Assembly (NCBI GenBank): GCA_037478835.1
Contig: JBBFLV010000003.1
Coordinates: 62,001-126,000 of the forward strand
Length of the DNA: 64,000 nucleotides
Reading direction: 5' to 3'
From: 630D-37 sp037478835
GTDB lineage: Bacteria; Chloroflexota; Anaerolineae; Anaerolineales; Villigracilaceae
Part shown: one piece after another, positions 24,695 to 33,285 of the stretch
Position numbering within the stretch: the stretch's first letter is position 1
Layout of the letters: every line of letters starts with the position of its first letter
Program-made: the position numbers and the translations under genes
The notes under the pieces: model-generated
Told to the model about the DNA's origin: nothing
Databases searched by the model: none
Seen by the model: the letters and a program-made list of their open reading frames with translations, nothing else

Positions 24695-25441
24695 TTATCG
24701 TGCTTTCCCTTGGGCGGCGACGGCCGCGGCGGCGCGCGCCACTTCTTCTTCGGTGGCCAGGTAATAATGCCGTAAAGGTCGGAGGTCGTCATCCAGTTCG
24801 TAGACCAGCGGGATGCCGGTCGGGATGTTCAGTTCTACGATCTCCTGATCCGAAAGCTGATCGAGGTATTTGACCAGGGCTCGCAGGCTGTTCCCGTGTG
24901 CGGCGATCAGCACCCGCCGGCCGTCACGAATGGCCGGGACGATCGTCTCGTGCCAATAAGGCAGCACACGTTCCAGCGTATCCTTGAGCGATTCGCAGGC
25001 CGGCAGAATTTTCGGATCGAGAAAGGCATAGCGCCGATCAAAGCGCGGATGACGTGTATCCTCCCAATCCAGCGGCGGTGGTGGGACGTCGTAGCTTCGC
25101 CGCCAGAGCTTCACCTGCTCCTCTCCATACTTCGCCGCCATCTCGGCCTTGTTCAGACCCTGTAGCGCCCCGTAGTGACGCTCGTTCAGGCGCCAGGAGC
25201 GGTGGACCGGGATCCATTCTAGCTCCATTTCTTCGAGCACCAACCAGAGCGTTTTGATCGCCCGACGCAGAACAGAAGTGAAGGCCAGATCAAACGTGAA
25301 ACCGGCCTCCTTCAATCGGCGCCCGGCCTGAATGGCTTCCTGGATTCCCTGCTCGGTCAGGCCGACATCGGTCCAACCGGTGAAGCGGTTCTCAAGGTTC
25401 CATGTACTTTGTCCGTGCCGAAGCAACACTACCCGATACAT
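24695..25441 (-). CDS. gpmA: 2,3-bisphosphoglycerate-dependent phosphoglycerate mutase
   Basis: 248 residues. LLRHGQSTWNLENRFTGW carries the phospho-histidine (RHG at residues 8-10), and SWRLNERHYGALQGLNK plus AAHGNSLRALVKYLD give the other active-site residues. Length is usual for GpmA. The enzyme interconverts 3- and 2-phosphoglycerate in glycolysis. Last gene of a four-gene minus-strand group after the kinase, CPA2 antiporter and PII-like gene, 39 bases behind the PII-like stop. Confidence 0.93.
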   Translation of the reverse strand: MYRVVLLRHGQSTWNLENRFTGWTDVGLTEQGIQEAIQAGRRLKEAGFTFDLAFTSVLRRAIKTLWLVLEEMELEWIPVHRSWRLNERHYGALQGLNKAEMAAKYGEEQVKLWRRSYDVPPPPLDWEDTRHPRFDRRYAFLDPKILPACESLKDTLERVLPYWHETIVPAIRDGRRVLIAAHGNSLRALVKYLDQLSDQEIVELNIPTGIPLVYELDDDLRPLRHYYLATEEEVARAAAAVAAQGKAR

Positions 25442-25480
25442 AGTTCCCTCGCCAAATGTGAAAGTAGTAGAAAGGAAAGG

Positions 25481-25834
25481 TTATTCAATCTTATCCAGAC
25501 CAAAGGCTTCCACCAAGGGCAAAATCAGTAAGATGCCGGTATTCGGTTGCGAGAGGTCTCCGATCACCCGTTGTGTCACTTGGAGCAGCCGGTGAGCAGA
25601 ATCTAGATCGCGTACCACCGTGAAGAGGGTGCGGTTGAAGTGATCTTCGATTTTATAAAAATCCTCGAGGGAGGGAATTAGGGGAAGGTCATCTCGCCAT
25701 CCTTTGAATTGCCGAATCCGGCCGAGACCGGTGCTGAACAGGACGGTTACCCTCTCAATTCCCACCTCTTCCCAGCCGGAGAGCAGCTCCTCCATCTTGG
25801 AGGGATCGTGCAGGACGAATAAAACGAGGTACAT
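25481..25834 (-). CDS. PII-like small protein linked to CPA2 antiporter
   Basis: 117 residues with the feel of a ferredoxin-like/PII fold: MYLVLFVLHDPSKMEELLSGW, then ERVTVLFSTGLGR, a variable T-loop-like region, FTVVRDLDSAHRLL, and a closing strand GILLILPLVEAFGL. The trimer-forming PII core seems kept but the canonical PII nucleotide-binding and uridylylation residues are not seen. Its ATG shares the A of the preceding antiporter stop (TAATG), so production is coupled. Such proteins beside transporters usually gate them in response to a nucleotide; that role here is inferred from context. Confidence 0.55.
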   Translation of the reverse strand: MYLVLFVLHDPSKMEELLSGWEEVGIERVTVLFSTGLGRIRQFKGWRDDLPLIPSLEDFYKIEDHFNRTLFTVVRDLDSAHRLLQVTQRVIGDLSQPNTGILLILPLVEAFGLDKIE

Positions 25835-27063
25835 TACTTGTTCTCCTTCTTCGGGTCGGCAGCGGCAAGAAGAACGGTTTCTTTTGGCTCGCGGAACAGA
25901 GCACGCAGAATGACGGGGGTGATCAGCGTTGTGACCAGGACCATCAAGACGACTACGGCAAATTCCTCATCGGTCACCAAGTGATAGGGGATGCCAACAT
26001 TGGCAATGATCAACCCCACTTCGCCACGTGAGATCATCCCTGCACCGAGCTGGAGCGATTCAAGACGCGAGAATCCGCCAAGATAGCCTCCTAACCCGGC
26101 GCCCAACCACTTGCTGAACACCGCTGTGATGATCATGACAAGTGCCAGCCACAACATTTCGGGCTTGATGGCTCGGGCATTCACGGAGAGTCCGATATTG
26201 ATAAAAAAGATCGGTACAAACAATCCGTAGGAGAGCGCGTGTACGCCTGCCACGATCTTTTCCCGTTGTGGTGTTCGGGCAAACAGCAGTCCGGCCAAAA
26301 AGGCGCCCGTGATCGAAGAAAGATGGCCGATCACATCCGCAGCTAGGCTAAAGGTCAACATGATGCTCAAAGCAAATGCTAACATTCCTTGACTGATCGG
26401 TAAACGCTCGATCCTTTTGGTCCAACGCGGCAGAATCCACAGGCCGAAACCAAAGGCCAATGCGAGAAAAGCGAACATACGCAATCCGATGATGAGCAGG
26501 GAGAGCCAATTCCCGCTTCCATCAATGAGGGCCAGGAAGAGGGAGAGCAATAGGATGGCCAGAATATCATCCAACACTGCCGCACCGAGCAAGCCCAAAC
26601 CCACCCGCGAGCGGAGATGGCCGAGTTCCATCAAGGTTTGAGCCGAGATACTGACGCTGGTCGCAGCCGGAATCAACCCCAGAAAGATGGCAGCTTGATT
26701 TTCCAAACCGAACAACCGACCGATTCCCCAGCCACCTAAGACCGGAAACACCACCCCGAGAGTGCCGGCCAACGTAGCGACCCGCAGATTGTGGCTCAGT
26801 TCACGGAAATGCAGTTCCAAACCTGCCAGAAACATCAGCAGCAACACCCCCATTTCCGAAAGATCGTGGATCATATGCTTCAGCGAAGCATCAATGAACG
26901 GCAGGTGAAGGATATTCAACACCGTGGGACCGAGGATGATGCCGATCAGAATTTCACCCAACACAGCCGGTTGATTCAGGCGGATGCTCAGATAGCCGGC
27001 CATCTTCGCCGAGACCAGAATAACTACCAAAAGGAATGCAAGTTGCAGGAAAGTGGTCTCCAT
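25834..27063 (-). CDS. CPA2-family Na+(K+)/H+ antiporter, membrane domain only
   Basis: 409 residues with about 12 helices. Early motifs NQPAVLGEILIGIILGPTVL and LLLMFLAGLELHFREL, the unwound-helix region RSRVGLGLLGAAVLDDILAILLLSLF with the DD ion site, and GMISRGEVGLIIANVG near the end all match KefB/NapA-type CPA2 exchangers. There is no C-terminal TrkA-N/RCK domain, so gating may rely on the PII-like partner encoded next. The gene starts 5 bases after the Ser/Thr kinase stop. Confidence 0.9.
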   Translation of the reverse strand: METTFLQLAFLLVVILVSAKMAGYLSIRLNQPAVLGEILIGIILGPTVLNILHLPFIDASLKHMIHDLSEMGVLLLMFLAGLELHFRELSHNLRVATLAGTLGVVFPVLGGWGIGRLFGLENQAAIFLGLIPAATSVSISAQTLMELGHLRSRVGLGLLGAAVLDDILAILLLSLFLALIDGSGNWLSLLIIGLRMFAFLALAFGFGLWILPRWTKRIERLPISQGMLAFALSIMLTFSLAADVIGHLSSITGAFLAGLLFARTPQREKIVAGVHALSYGLFVPIFFINIGLSVNARAIKPEMLWLALVMIITAVFSKWLGAGLGGYLGGFSRLESLQLGAGMISRGEVGLIIANVGIPYHLVTDEEFAVVVLMVLVTTLITPVILRALFREPKETVLLAAADPKKENK

Positions 27064-27068
27064 GCAGT

Positions 27069-29183
27069 TTACTCTGCCGGGCGTAAGGCGAATTGAGGCT
27101 TCTCATCCGGGCGGACGAAAAATGGGGGCAACGGCAGTGGAGTATATTCCATCCCTGTGCCGATCGTGCCATACTGAACGTAATAGACCTCGATTTTGCC
27201 TTGCGGTCCAAGGCGGACATCCTGGAAAGCAAAGATCAAATAGCGTTTATCCGGGCTCCAGCGCGCATCGCGGTAACAGCACACGTTCTGAATCGGGTTG
27301 ATCTCCCGTCCCTTGTGCGAATCGGCATTGTATTCGTACAGATCGCCAAAGCCATCGTTACGGCGGAATCCGTTCAGTACGAAGAGCGTTTCACCGTCCC
27401 AATCAAAGGATGGGATGACGGGATTGTTTCCATAACCGCCGATCGCAAACCGTGCCGCAGGGAATTCATCCAGCTTAAAGGGGAGACCGGCAGTGCAACT
27501 GCGAAAATCGTACAACACAATGGCATCCACGCGCCGGCTGCCGCTGACGCCTAGCACTTGTAGCGCCAGCTTAAAGCCCTGGCTGGGCCAGCGCATATCT
27601 TTGACGGCCACCTCATTGTAGAACAAACACCCTTGCCGTTCGATTAAGGCGCGTAATCCTATTCGATTGCGGATACCTTCCAGCGCCTTTAAATCCAACG
27701 GCACGATATATAGCTCTCGATCGACAACGAGCGCCAGCCACTTGCCATCCGGTGAAGGGCGCACGGCTTCCAAGAGATTCGCTCCTTCAATACAGGTCAG
27801 CGTGCGGTTCTCCTGATTCTCAACGTTGAGCACATTAATGCATTTACCGGTGATATAAAGCAAATGCTTGCGATCGGGGAGCCATTCCAGGTTACGCTTG
27901 GCAGCGCGATCGTGGGTCAGTTGCTCCACCCTCTGACCATCCAGGGATGCCAGCCAAATCTCATTCGAGGCGACCAGTGCAACGGCATCCGCACCACCGA
28001 TGACCGGAGGCCGATAAGGAGTAGCCGTGGCTGTGGGGGAAGGGGTGGGAGAAGGAGGTAAAGGAGAAGGGGGGGCAAGAACTGCAATCGTAACGGTGCT
28101 CGTGGCCATGGGCGTAGCAGGTGGCATTGCCACGGCGCGCGTGGGCGTAAAAACCGGCAGAGAAGTCGATGTGATGGTAGGCTGCACCGGGCGAGCCGTC
28201 CGACGTAGTGTGCCAATCCCTACCAGAGAGAAAACGATCAGGAGGACAACCAGTGCGCCTGCGAGCAACGGCCAAAGGAAAGCGGGGCGCCGGCCGGAGC
28301 TCACTGCGGCATGGCGCACCGTAGAAGCGGGGATGTCCATTGTCGGAGCCACTTCCTGCAGAAAAGCAGGATTCGTCCCTTCCAGGATGTTACGGAAGGC
28401 CTCCACCAATGCGCTCGCCGTGGTGAAGCGCTCGGACGGGTCTTTGGCCATTGCTTTACGGATCAAAGCCGCCAATGCCGGTGGCAAAGAGGGATTCACT
28501 TGCAAAATGTCCGGCGGTGGCTCGGTAATGTGCTTCAGTGCCAGGCTCATGGGTGTGTCGGCCTGGTAGGGCGGTTGGCCGCTCAACATGTGATACAGAA
28601 TCGCGCCCAAAGCATAAATATCACTTCGCCGGTCTACCGCTTCCCCCTTCGCTTGCTCCGGGCTGATATACGCCGGCGTGCCGACGATAAAATCACCGGT
28701 CAGCGTCGTTTGTTGGCCGCTGATGACTTTTGCAATGCCAAAATCTGAAAGATAAGGCAGGCCGGAAGCATCGAAAAGAATGTTGGCCGGCTTCAGATCG
28801 CGATGCACAATCCCTTTTGAATGCGCTTCATCCAACGCCGGCGCTAGATGCTCCAGGAGGCGGAAAGTCTCCTGAAGGGAAAGAGGTCCTTTCTTCAACC
28901 GATCGGCGAGGGACCCTCCGCTCATATAGCGCATGACGAAGAAGAGCTGCCCGTTTTCCTCGCCGACATCATAGACCGGCACAATAGCCGGGTGTTCCAG
29001 CCGTGCCACGATGCGCGCCTCGCGCTCAAAGCGCTTGCGGAACTGAGGATCCTCCATCAAATGAGGTGGCAGTACTTTAATTGCCACTTCGCGATCGAAC
29101 AGGGGATCGTAGGCGCGATAGACGGTAGCCATGCCTCCCCGCCCCAGCTCTCCACGAATTTCATAACGACCGAGTTTTTCCAT
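27069..29183 (-). CDS. Membrane Ser/Thr protein kinase with TolB-like extracellular region
   Basis: 704 residues. Residues about 7-265 are a Hanks-type kinase: glycine loop GELGRGGMATVYRA, Lys36 in VAIKVLPP, catalytic HRDLKPANILFD, DFG and SPEQA. One membrane helix at about 298-325 (FLWPLLAGALVVLLIVFSLVG) is followed by a Thr/Pro-rich linker and, outside the cell, about 300 residues of TolB/PD40-like repeats with motifs such as RPSPDGKWLALVVD and WSPDKRYLIFAF. The extracellular part takes the place of PASTA sensors. It heads an operon with the CPA2 antiporter and PII-like protein, which may be phosphorylation targets. Confidence 0.88.
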   Translation of the reverse strand: MEKLGRYEIRGELGRGGMATVYRAYDPLFDREVAIKVLPPHLMEDPQFRKRFEREARIVARLEHPAIVPVYDVGEENGQLFFVMRYMSGGSLADRLKKGPLSLQETFRLLEHLAPALDEAHSKGIVHRDLKPANILFDASGLPYLSDFGIAKVISGQQTTLTGDFIVGTPAYISPEQAKGEAVDRRSDIYALGAILYHMLSGQPPYQADTPMSLALKHITEPPPDILQVNPSLPPALAALIRKAMAKDPSERFTTASALVEAFRNILEGTNPAFLQEVAPTMDIPASTVRHAAVSSGRRPAFLWPLLAGALVVLLIVFSLVGIGTLRRTARPVQPTITSTSLPVFTPTRAVAMPPATPMATSTVTIAVLAPPSPLPPSPTPSPTATATPYRPPVIGGADAVALVASNEIWLASLDGQRVEQLTHDRAAKRNLEWLPDRKHLLYITGKCINVLNVENQENRTLTCIEGANLLEAVRPSPDGKWLALVVDRELYIVPLDLKALEGIRNRIGLRALIERQGCLFYNEVAVKDMRWPSQGFKLALQVLGVSGSRRVDAIVLYDFRSCTAGLPFKLDEFPAARFAIGGYGNNPVIPSFDWDGETLFVLNGFRRNDGFGDLYEYNADSHKGREINPIQNVCCYRDARWSPDKRYLIFAFQDVRLGPQGKIEVYYVQYGTIGTGMEYTPLPLPPFFVRPDEKPQFALRPAE

Positions 29184-29335
29184 AAAGAACCTCCAAGATG
29201 GCGCGCACCGGTGACCGGGGACTTCCCTGCCGGGGATTTCCCTACATGTGGATTATACCTGATAGGGAACACTCCAATCCCTGTGTTCCCCGCAGACGGT
29301 GGTGTGCCTTCTGCATACAGGAGGGAGGCAAACAA
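29184..29335 (-). promoter_or_regulatory. Upstream region of the kinase operon
   Basis: On the minus strand a TATAAT (29252-29257) lies about 70 bases before the kinase ATG, with only weak -35 candidates. GGGAACAC and GTGTTCCC form an 8-bp inverted repeat just upstream (about 29265-29290), a possible operator. Confidence 0.35.
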
Positions 29336-29398
29336 GAGCGCTTTTAGGGCAAACGACGGTGTTTGCCCGCGAACCATGGTCAATAGCTAAAAGCGCTC
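29336..29398 (-). terminator. Nested inverted repeats at the 3' end of the mutase gene
   Basis: GAGCGCTTTTAG (29336-29347) pairs with CTAAAAGCGCTC (29387-29398); the right arm includes the mutase stop codon. Inside is a second stem, GGGCAAAC with GTTTGCCC (29361-29368). The structure could stop or protect the mutase operon mRNA, although the T tract is inside the outer stem. Confidence 0.4.
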
Positions 29399-31039
29399 TG
29401 CGACGTATTCTCCCCATATCTGGCGCAGCACAGTACAAATCTCGCCCAGGGTTACGCCGTTTTCCACGCACTCGATGAAGATCGGCATCAGGTTCTCGGT
29501 TCCTCGTGCGCTGCTTTCCAGATGGGAGAGCAGCTCGGCAACGCGCTGGGAGTCTCTACGTTGACGCAGAGCCTGCAAGCGAGCTTTTTGTTCTATCTCG
29601 ATGCGCGGGTCTACTTTGAGCCGTTCCAGCGTCACGTGTTCTTCCACCTGGAACGCGTTGACTCCGACGACGATCTGCTCGCCCGATTCGATGGCCTGCT
29701 GGGCACGGTAGGCCGCTTCCTGAATTTCGGCCTGCATGTAGCCGCGTTCAATGGCGCGTAAGGCACCGCCCATCTCGTCGATCTTGCGGATGTATTCTTC
29801 GGCGCGGCGCTCAATTTCGTCGGTCAGGTATTCGATCAGGTATGAGCCGGCCAGCGGGTCGACCGTATCGGCGACGCCGGATTCGTAGGCGATGATCTGC
29901 TGGGTGCGTAGGGCGACGCGCACAGATTTCTCGGTGGGCAACCAGAGGGCCTCGTCCATGCTGTTGGTGTGCAGAGATTGTGTGCCGCCCAGCACGGCAG
30001 CCAAGGCCTGGATGGTGACGCGCACAATGTTGTTCTCCGGCTGTTGGGCTGTTAGGGTGGAACCGGCCGTCTGGGTGTGGAAGCGCAATTGCCAGGAGGC
30101 CGGCTGACGGGCGCCGAAGCGCTCGCGCATAATGCGTGCCCAGAGTCGGCGCGCGGCGCGGAATTTGGCCACTTCTTCCAGTAAATTGTTGTGGGCATTG
30201 AAAAAGAACGAAAGCTGGGGCGCGAACTCATCCACGTTCAGCCCGGCCTCGATGGCAGCCTGCACGTAGGCGATACCGTTTGCCAGGGTAAAAGCCACTT
30301 CCTGCACGGCTGTTGAGCCGGCCTCCCGAATGTGATAGCCGCTGATCGAAATCGTATTCCAATTCGGCACTTCGCGCGCGCAGAAACGAAAGATATCTGT
30401 GATCAAGCGCATCGAAGGTTCGGGCGGGAAAATATAGGTGCCGCGGGCGATGTATTCTTTCAGGATGTCATTTTGGATCGTGCCGCGCAGTTTGCGGATC
30501 TCTGCCCCTTGCTTTTTAGCCACGGCAATGTACATAGCCAGCAGAATGCCGGCAGGGGCGTTGATCGTCATCGAAGTCGAGACTTTTTCCAGCGGGATGC
30601 CTTCAAAAAGGCGTTCCATATCCTCCAGGGAGCAGATCGAAACTCCCACCTTGCCCACTTCGCCGGCGGCCATCGGATGATCTGCGTCATATCCGATTTG
30701 GGTGGGTAGATCGAAAGCGACCGAGAGCCCGGTCTGCCCCTGCTCTAGAAGGTAACGGAAACGCCGATTGGTCTCCTCCGCCGTAGCATAGCCGGCATAC
30801 TGGCGCATGGTCCAGAAACGGCCGCGATACATGGTCGGCTGAACGCCGCGGGTGAACGGATATTGGCCGGGAAAGCCCAGCTTCTCCTCGTAATCTGCGT
30901 CCGGATCGGTGGGAAGGAGAAAACGCGGCATTTCGATTCCGGAGGAAGTCTCAAAGCGGGCTTTGCGTTCAGGGAAACGCGCCAGAATCGGATCGAGAAT
31001 TTCGCGTTTCCAGCGTTCGTAGGCTTCTTTGAGTGACAT
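29387..31039 (-). CDS. Methylmalonyl-CoA mutase, large (substrate-binding) subunit
   Basis: 550 residues, covering the CoA-binding TIM barrel only. Motifs include FPGQYPFTRGVQPTMYRGRFW split by the YAGYATAEETNRRF segment, SVAFDLPTQIGYD, STSMTINAPA, GTIQNDILKEYIARGTYIFPP and NNIVRVTIQALAAVLGGTQSLHTNS-type residues. The C-terminal B12-binding domain is absent, so a separate small subunit must be encoded elsewhere. The enzyme interconverts methylmalonyl-CoA and succinyl-CoA in propionate or branched-chain metabolism; a related isobutyryl- or ethylmalonyl-CoA mutase activity cannot be excluded. GGAGGTG precedes the ATG. Last gene of a six-gene operon. Confidence 0.9.
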   Translation of the reverse strand: MSLKEAYERWKREILDPILARFPERKARFETSSGIEMPRFLLPTDPDADYEEKLGFPGQYPFTRGVQPTMYRGRFWTMRQYAGYATAEETNRRFRYLLEQGQTGLSVAFDLPTQIGYDADHPMAAGEVGKVGVSICSLEDMERLFEGIPLEKVSTSMTINAPAGILLAMYIAVAKKQGAEIRKLRGTIQNDILKEYIARGTYIFPPEPSMRLITDIFRFCAREVPNWNTISISGYHIREAGSTAVQEVAFTLANGIAYVQAAIEAGLNVDEFAPQLSFFFNAHNNLLEEVAKFRAARRLWARIMRERFGARQPASWQLRFHTQTAGSTLTAQQPENNIVRVTIQALAAVLGGTQSLHTNSMDEALWLPTEKSVRVALRTQQIIAYESGVADTVDPLAGSYLIEYLTDEIERRAEEYIRKIDEMGGALRAIERGYMQAEIQEAAYRAQQAIESGEQIVVGVNAFQVEEHVTLERLKVDPRIEIEQKARLQALRQRRDSQRVAELLSHLESSARGTENLMPIFIECVENGVTLGEICTVLRQIWGEYVAERF

Positions 31040-31047
31040 AACACCTC

Positions 31048-31806
31048 CTAGAATTCCAACCGCATCAGATCCTGAGCGAGATAAACAGGGCCCGGAAAGC
31101 GTTGCGTGGCTTCGGTCAGCATTTTTTGATAGGCCTCCGGGGTGGCATTGGCGTAGTGCACCAGATATAGCGCCCCGACTTCGGCCTGGCGGGCGATTTC
31201 CGCTGCTTGTGCCGGGCTGGAATGCCCCACACTTTCACCGCCTGCCTCGTGAATCAGCACATGTGCGCCGGCGGCCAGGCGGATCATCTCCTGACATGGC
31301 TCGGTGTCTGCGGAATAGGCGATCACTTGATCCCTTTGCAGTAGCTCGATGCGCAGGCCGATGGCCGGGATGATATGATGCACCGGTGAAGCCAAAATGC
31401 GGAACTCCCGATTTTCCAGCAAGGGCGTCTGTTCGCGCGCGGGAAGGCGATGAAAGGCGATGGGGAAAAAATCCGGCCAGCGATCCCAACCATAGGCGTC
31501 CATCAGGCTTTGTAAACGATCCAGGGTATGGGCGAGACCGTAGATGTGCAGTTCTCGCTGATAGCCCATCAGCCATAATCCCATCAGCAAAGAGGGCATC
31601 CCTGAGACGTGATCGGGGTGAAAGTGGGTTAGGATGACATCGGTCAGCTGAAGTGGAGAAACGCCGGCCTGTTCCAAGCGCGCAAAAGGGTTGCCTGAGC
31701 AATCGATCAGGATGTGATGTTCTTCCCCCACAAGGAGCAAATGAGTATTTTCCCGTTGCGCGGAAGGGATGGCATTGGACGTGCCGAGAAAGATCAGGGA
31801 AGACAT
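31048..31806 (-). CDS. Metallo-beta-lactamase fold hydrolase, RNase Z-like
   Basis: 252 residues. The zinc motif HFHPDH (residues 61-66) follows the strand LTDVILT; further ligands are in SPVHHIIPAIG, SADTEP and HEAGG, ending with LVHY. The N-terminus LIFLGTSNAIPSAQREN is of RNase Z/ElaC type, but the helical exosite arm of tRNase Z is not evident. It could be a tRNA-processing enzyme or an arylsulfatase- or phosphodiesterase-like hydrolase. It sits between the ABC permease and the mutase with gaps of 6-8 bases. Confidence 0.8.
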   Translation of the reverse strand: MSSLIFLGTSNAIPSAQRENTHLLLVGEEHHILIDCSGNPFARLEQAGVSPLQLTDVILTHFHPDHVSGMPSLLMGLWLMGYQRELHIYGLAHTLDRLQSLMDAYGWDRWPDFFPIAFHRLPAREQTPLLENREFRILASPVHHIIPAIGLRIELLQRDQVIAYSADTEPCQEMIRLAAGAHVLIHEAGGESVGHSSPAQAAEIARQAEVGALYLVHYANATPEAYQKMLTEATQRFPGPVYLAQDLMRLEF

Positions 31807-31812
31807 GGTAAT

Positions 31813-33285
31813 TTACTTACTTATAAATTGTTTTGCGTAATTTTCTAACAGATAGGCGGTGAGTGTAGACTCGATGGTGGCGGCAATGAGCAGCAGGGGA
31901 AGAACGATCCCGATGAAAATGCGCGTCCAAAGCGCTAGCGTCTCGATCAAGGTGACGGAAAGCGGCTTTCTGGAGGGAGTGATCAGCCGCGCACCGATAT
32001 AAAAGGCGCTCGAAAAGGAGATCAAGATGGCCGGAATTTCAAAAATTCCATGAGGGAACACACCCAGGAGATAAACTTGCAAGGGTGGAAGTCCCATCCA
32101 TTCAATTCCTCTCCAAACCAAACCTAATAAGGCAATATTGAGTAGATAAGCGATGGTCCCCATTGTTCCTAGAGTAGCAATTGCGATAAACAAAGTAGCA
32201 ACGGTTGCGCGTAGATTGTGCGAGAAAATGGTCCCCATGCCAAGGGAAAAGGTTTGTTGTTCGGTTTCTTGTGCTTTTGTCTCGCGTTCTTCGTTGAAAA
32301 TCAGACGATCGATTTGCTTGAGCGCATCTTTTTGCGCAGCGGATTCCTCTCTTACTATGTATGGTTTGACCATTTCATCGGCCACATAGAGTCCCAGCCA
32401 CACACCTACCGGGAACAGCGCGAGAAAAATCAACATCGCATAGCGCACTTCGCGCAGGCTTTGCGGCAATTCCCGGCGATACCATTCCCAGATCGAACGC
32501 GCCTCGCCACGGAAGGTCTCCCAGAACAAGCGCCCGTAATGTTTGAAGTTCAGGCTATCGATCTCGCGCCCCAGTAGATTTTCACGGTCAAAATAGGCCA
32601 GCCCCAAACGCAGGAACATCACCGTCGCGATGAAACCAAAGATGGCAATCAGCAGGACGGGGATTGAGTTTTTCCAGAAAAGGAAGTAGGCCTCCAGTTG
32701 AACTAGAAAAGAGGCCGGCAGGACGATGAACGAGGAACTTAGCGTTGCGCTACGAACCGAGGTCGATTGCGCTGAAATAAACGTCGCACCGGCGACCATC
32801 AGGAGAGTATTGTCGAGGCCGAGCAAGTACAGGATGGCGATCAGCTGGGGCGAGGGGATTGGGATGTCACGCCGGGCAATCAAGAAAAGGTAGAGTGTGA
32901 TGGCGAAGGTTACAGCCACCAGTGGGGCGATCGCTCCGCTGACCAGTTTTCCCAGGTAGAGTTGCCAATCTTCCAGAGGCACGGCCAGCAACGGCTCGAT
33001 CGTATTACGATCGCGCTCTCCGGCAATGCTTTCCAGAGCAATGCTCAGCGCAAGGGTGGAGGGAAAGAACCCGACCACCAGGATCGAAAAAGGTACCAAC
33101 TGCTCTACCACCAGGTTGGCGCCATAGCGGTTAATGAAATTCACCGTTGCCCGGGCAATTCCGAACATGGCAACGGGGAAGAAGAGCGAAAGCACAATCA
33201 TGGGGAAGAGGATGCGCCAGTCACGAATCTGATCGATCACCTCGCGACGCACAATCCAGTAAACCGGTGCGAGCTTGGCTTTCAT
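31813..33285 (-). CDS. ABC-2 type permease fused to a SpoIIM-like domain
   Basis: 490 residues. The first ~300 form an ABC-2 exporter permease: a cytoplasmic start VRREVIDQIRDWRILFPM, membrane helices, and the conserved SIALESIAGERDRNTIEPLLAVPLEDW block that couples to the ATPase. A second group of helices from about residue 345 (TIFSHNLRATVATLFIAI, VYLLGVFPHGIFEIPAILISFSSAF, then two more spans) matches the SpoIIM/DUF95 family, which is normally a separate protein. The gene overlaps the ATPase gene by 4 bases. The pair makes one exporter of unknown substrate. Confidence 0.78.
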   Translation of the reverse strand: MKAKLAPVYWIVRREVIDQIRDWRILFPMIVLSLFFPVAMFGIARATVNFINRYGANLVVEQLVPFSILVVGFFPSTLALSIALESIAGERDRNTIEPLLAVPLEDWQLYLGKLVSGAIAPLVAVTFAITLYLFLIARRDIPIPSPQLIAILYLLGLDNTLLMVAGATFISAQSTSVRSATLSSSFIVLPASFLVQLEAYFLFWKNSIPVLLIAIFGFIATVMFLRLGLAYFDRENLLGREIDSLNFKHYGRLFWETFRGEARSIWEWYRRELPQSLREVRYAMLIFLALFPVGVWLGLYVADEMVKPYIVREESAAQKDALKQIDRLIFNEERETKAQETEQQTFSLGMGTIFSHNLRATVATLFIAIATLGTMGTIAYLLNIALLGLVWRGIEWMGLPPLQVYLLGVFPHGIFEIPAILISFSSAFYIGARLITPSRKPLSVTLIETLALWTRIFIGIVLPLLLIAATIESTLTAYLLENYAKQFISK

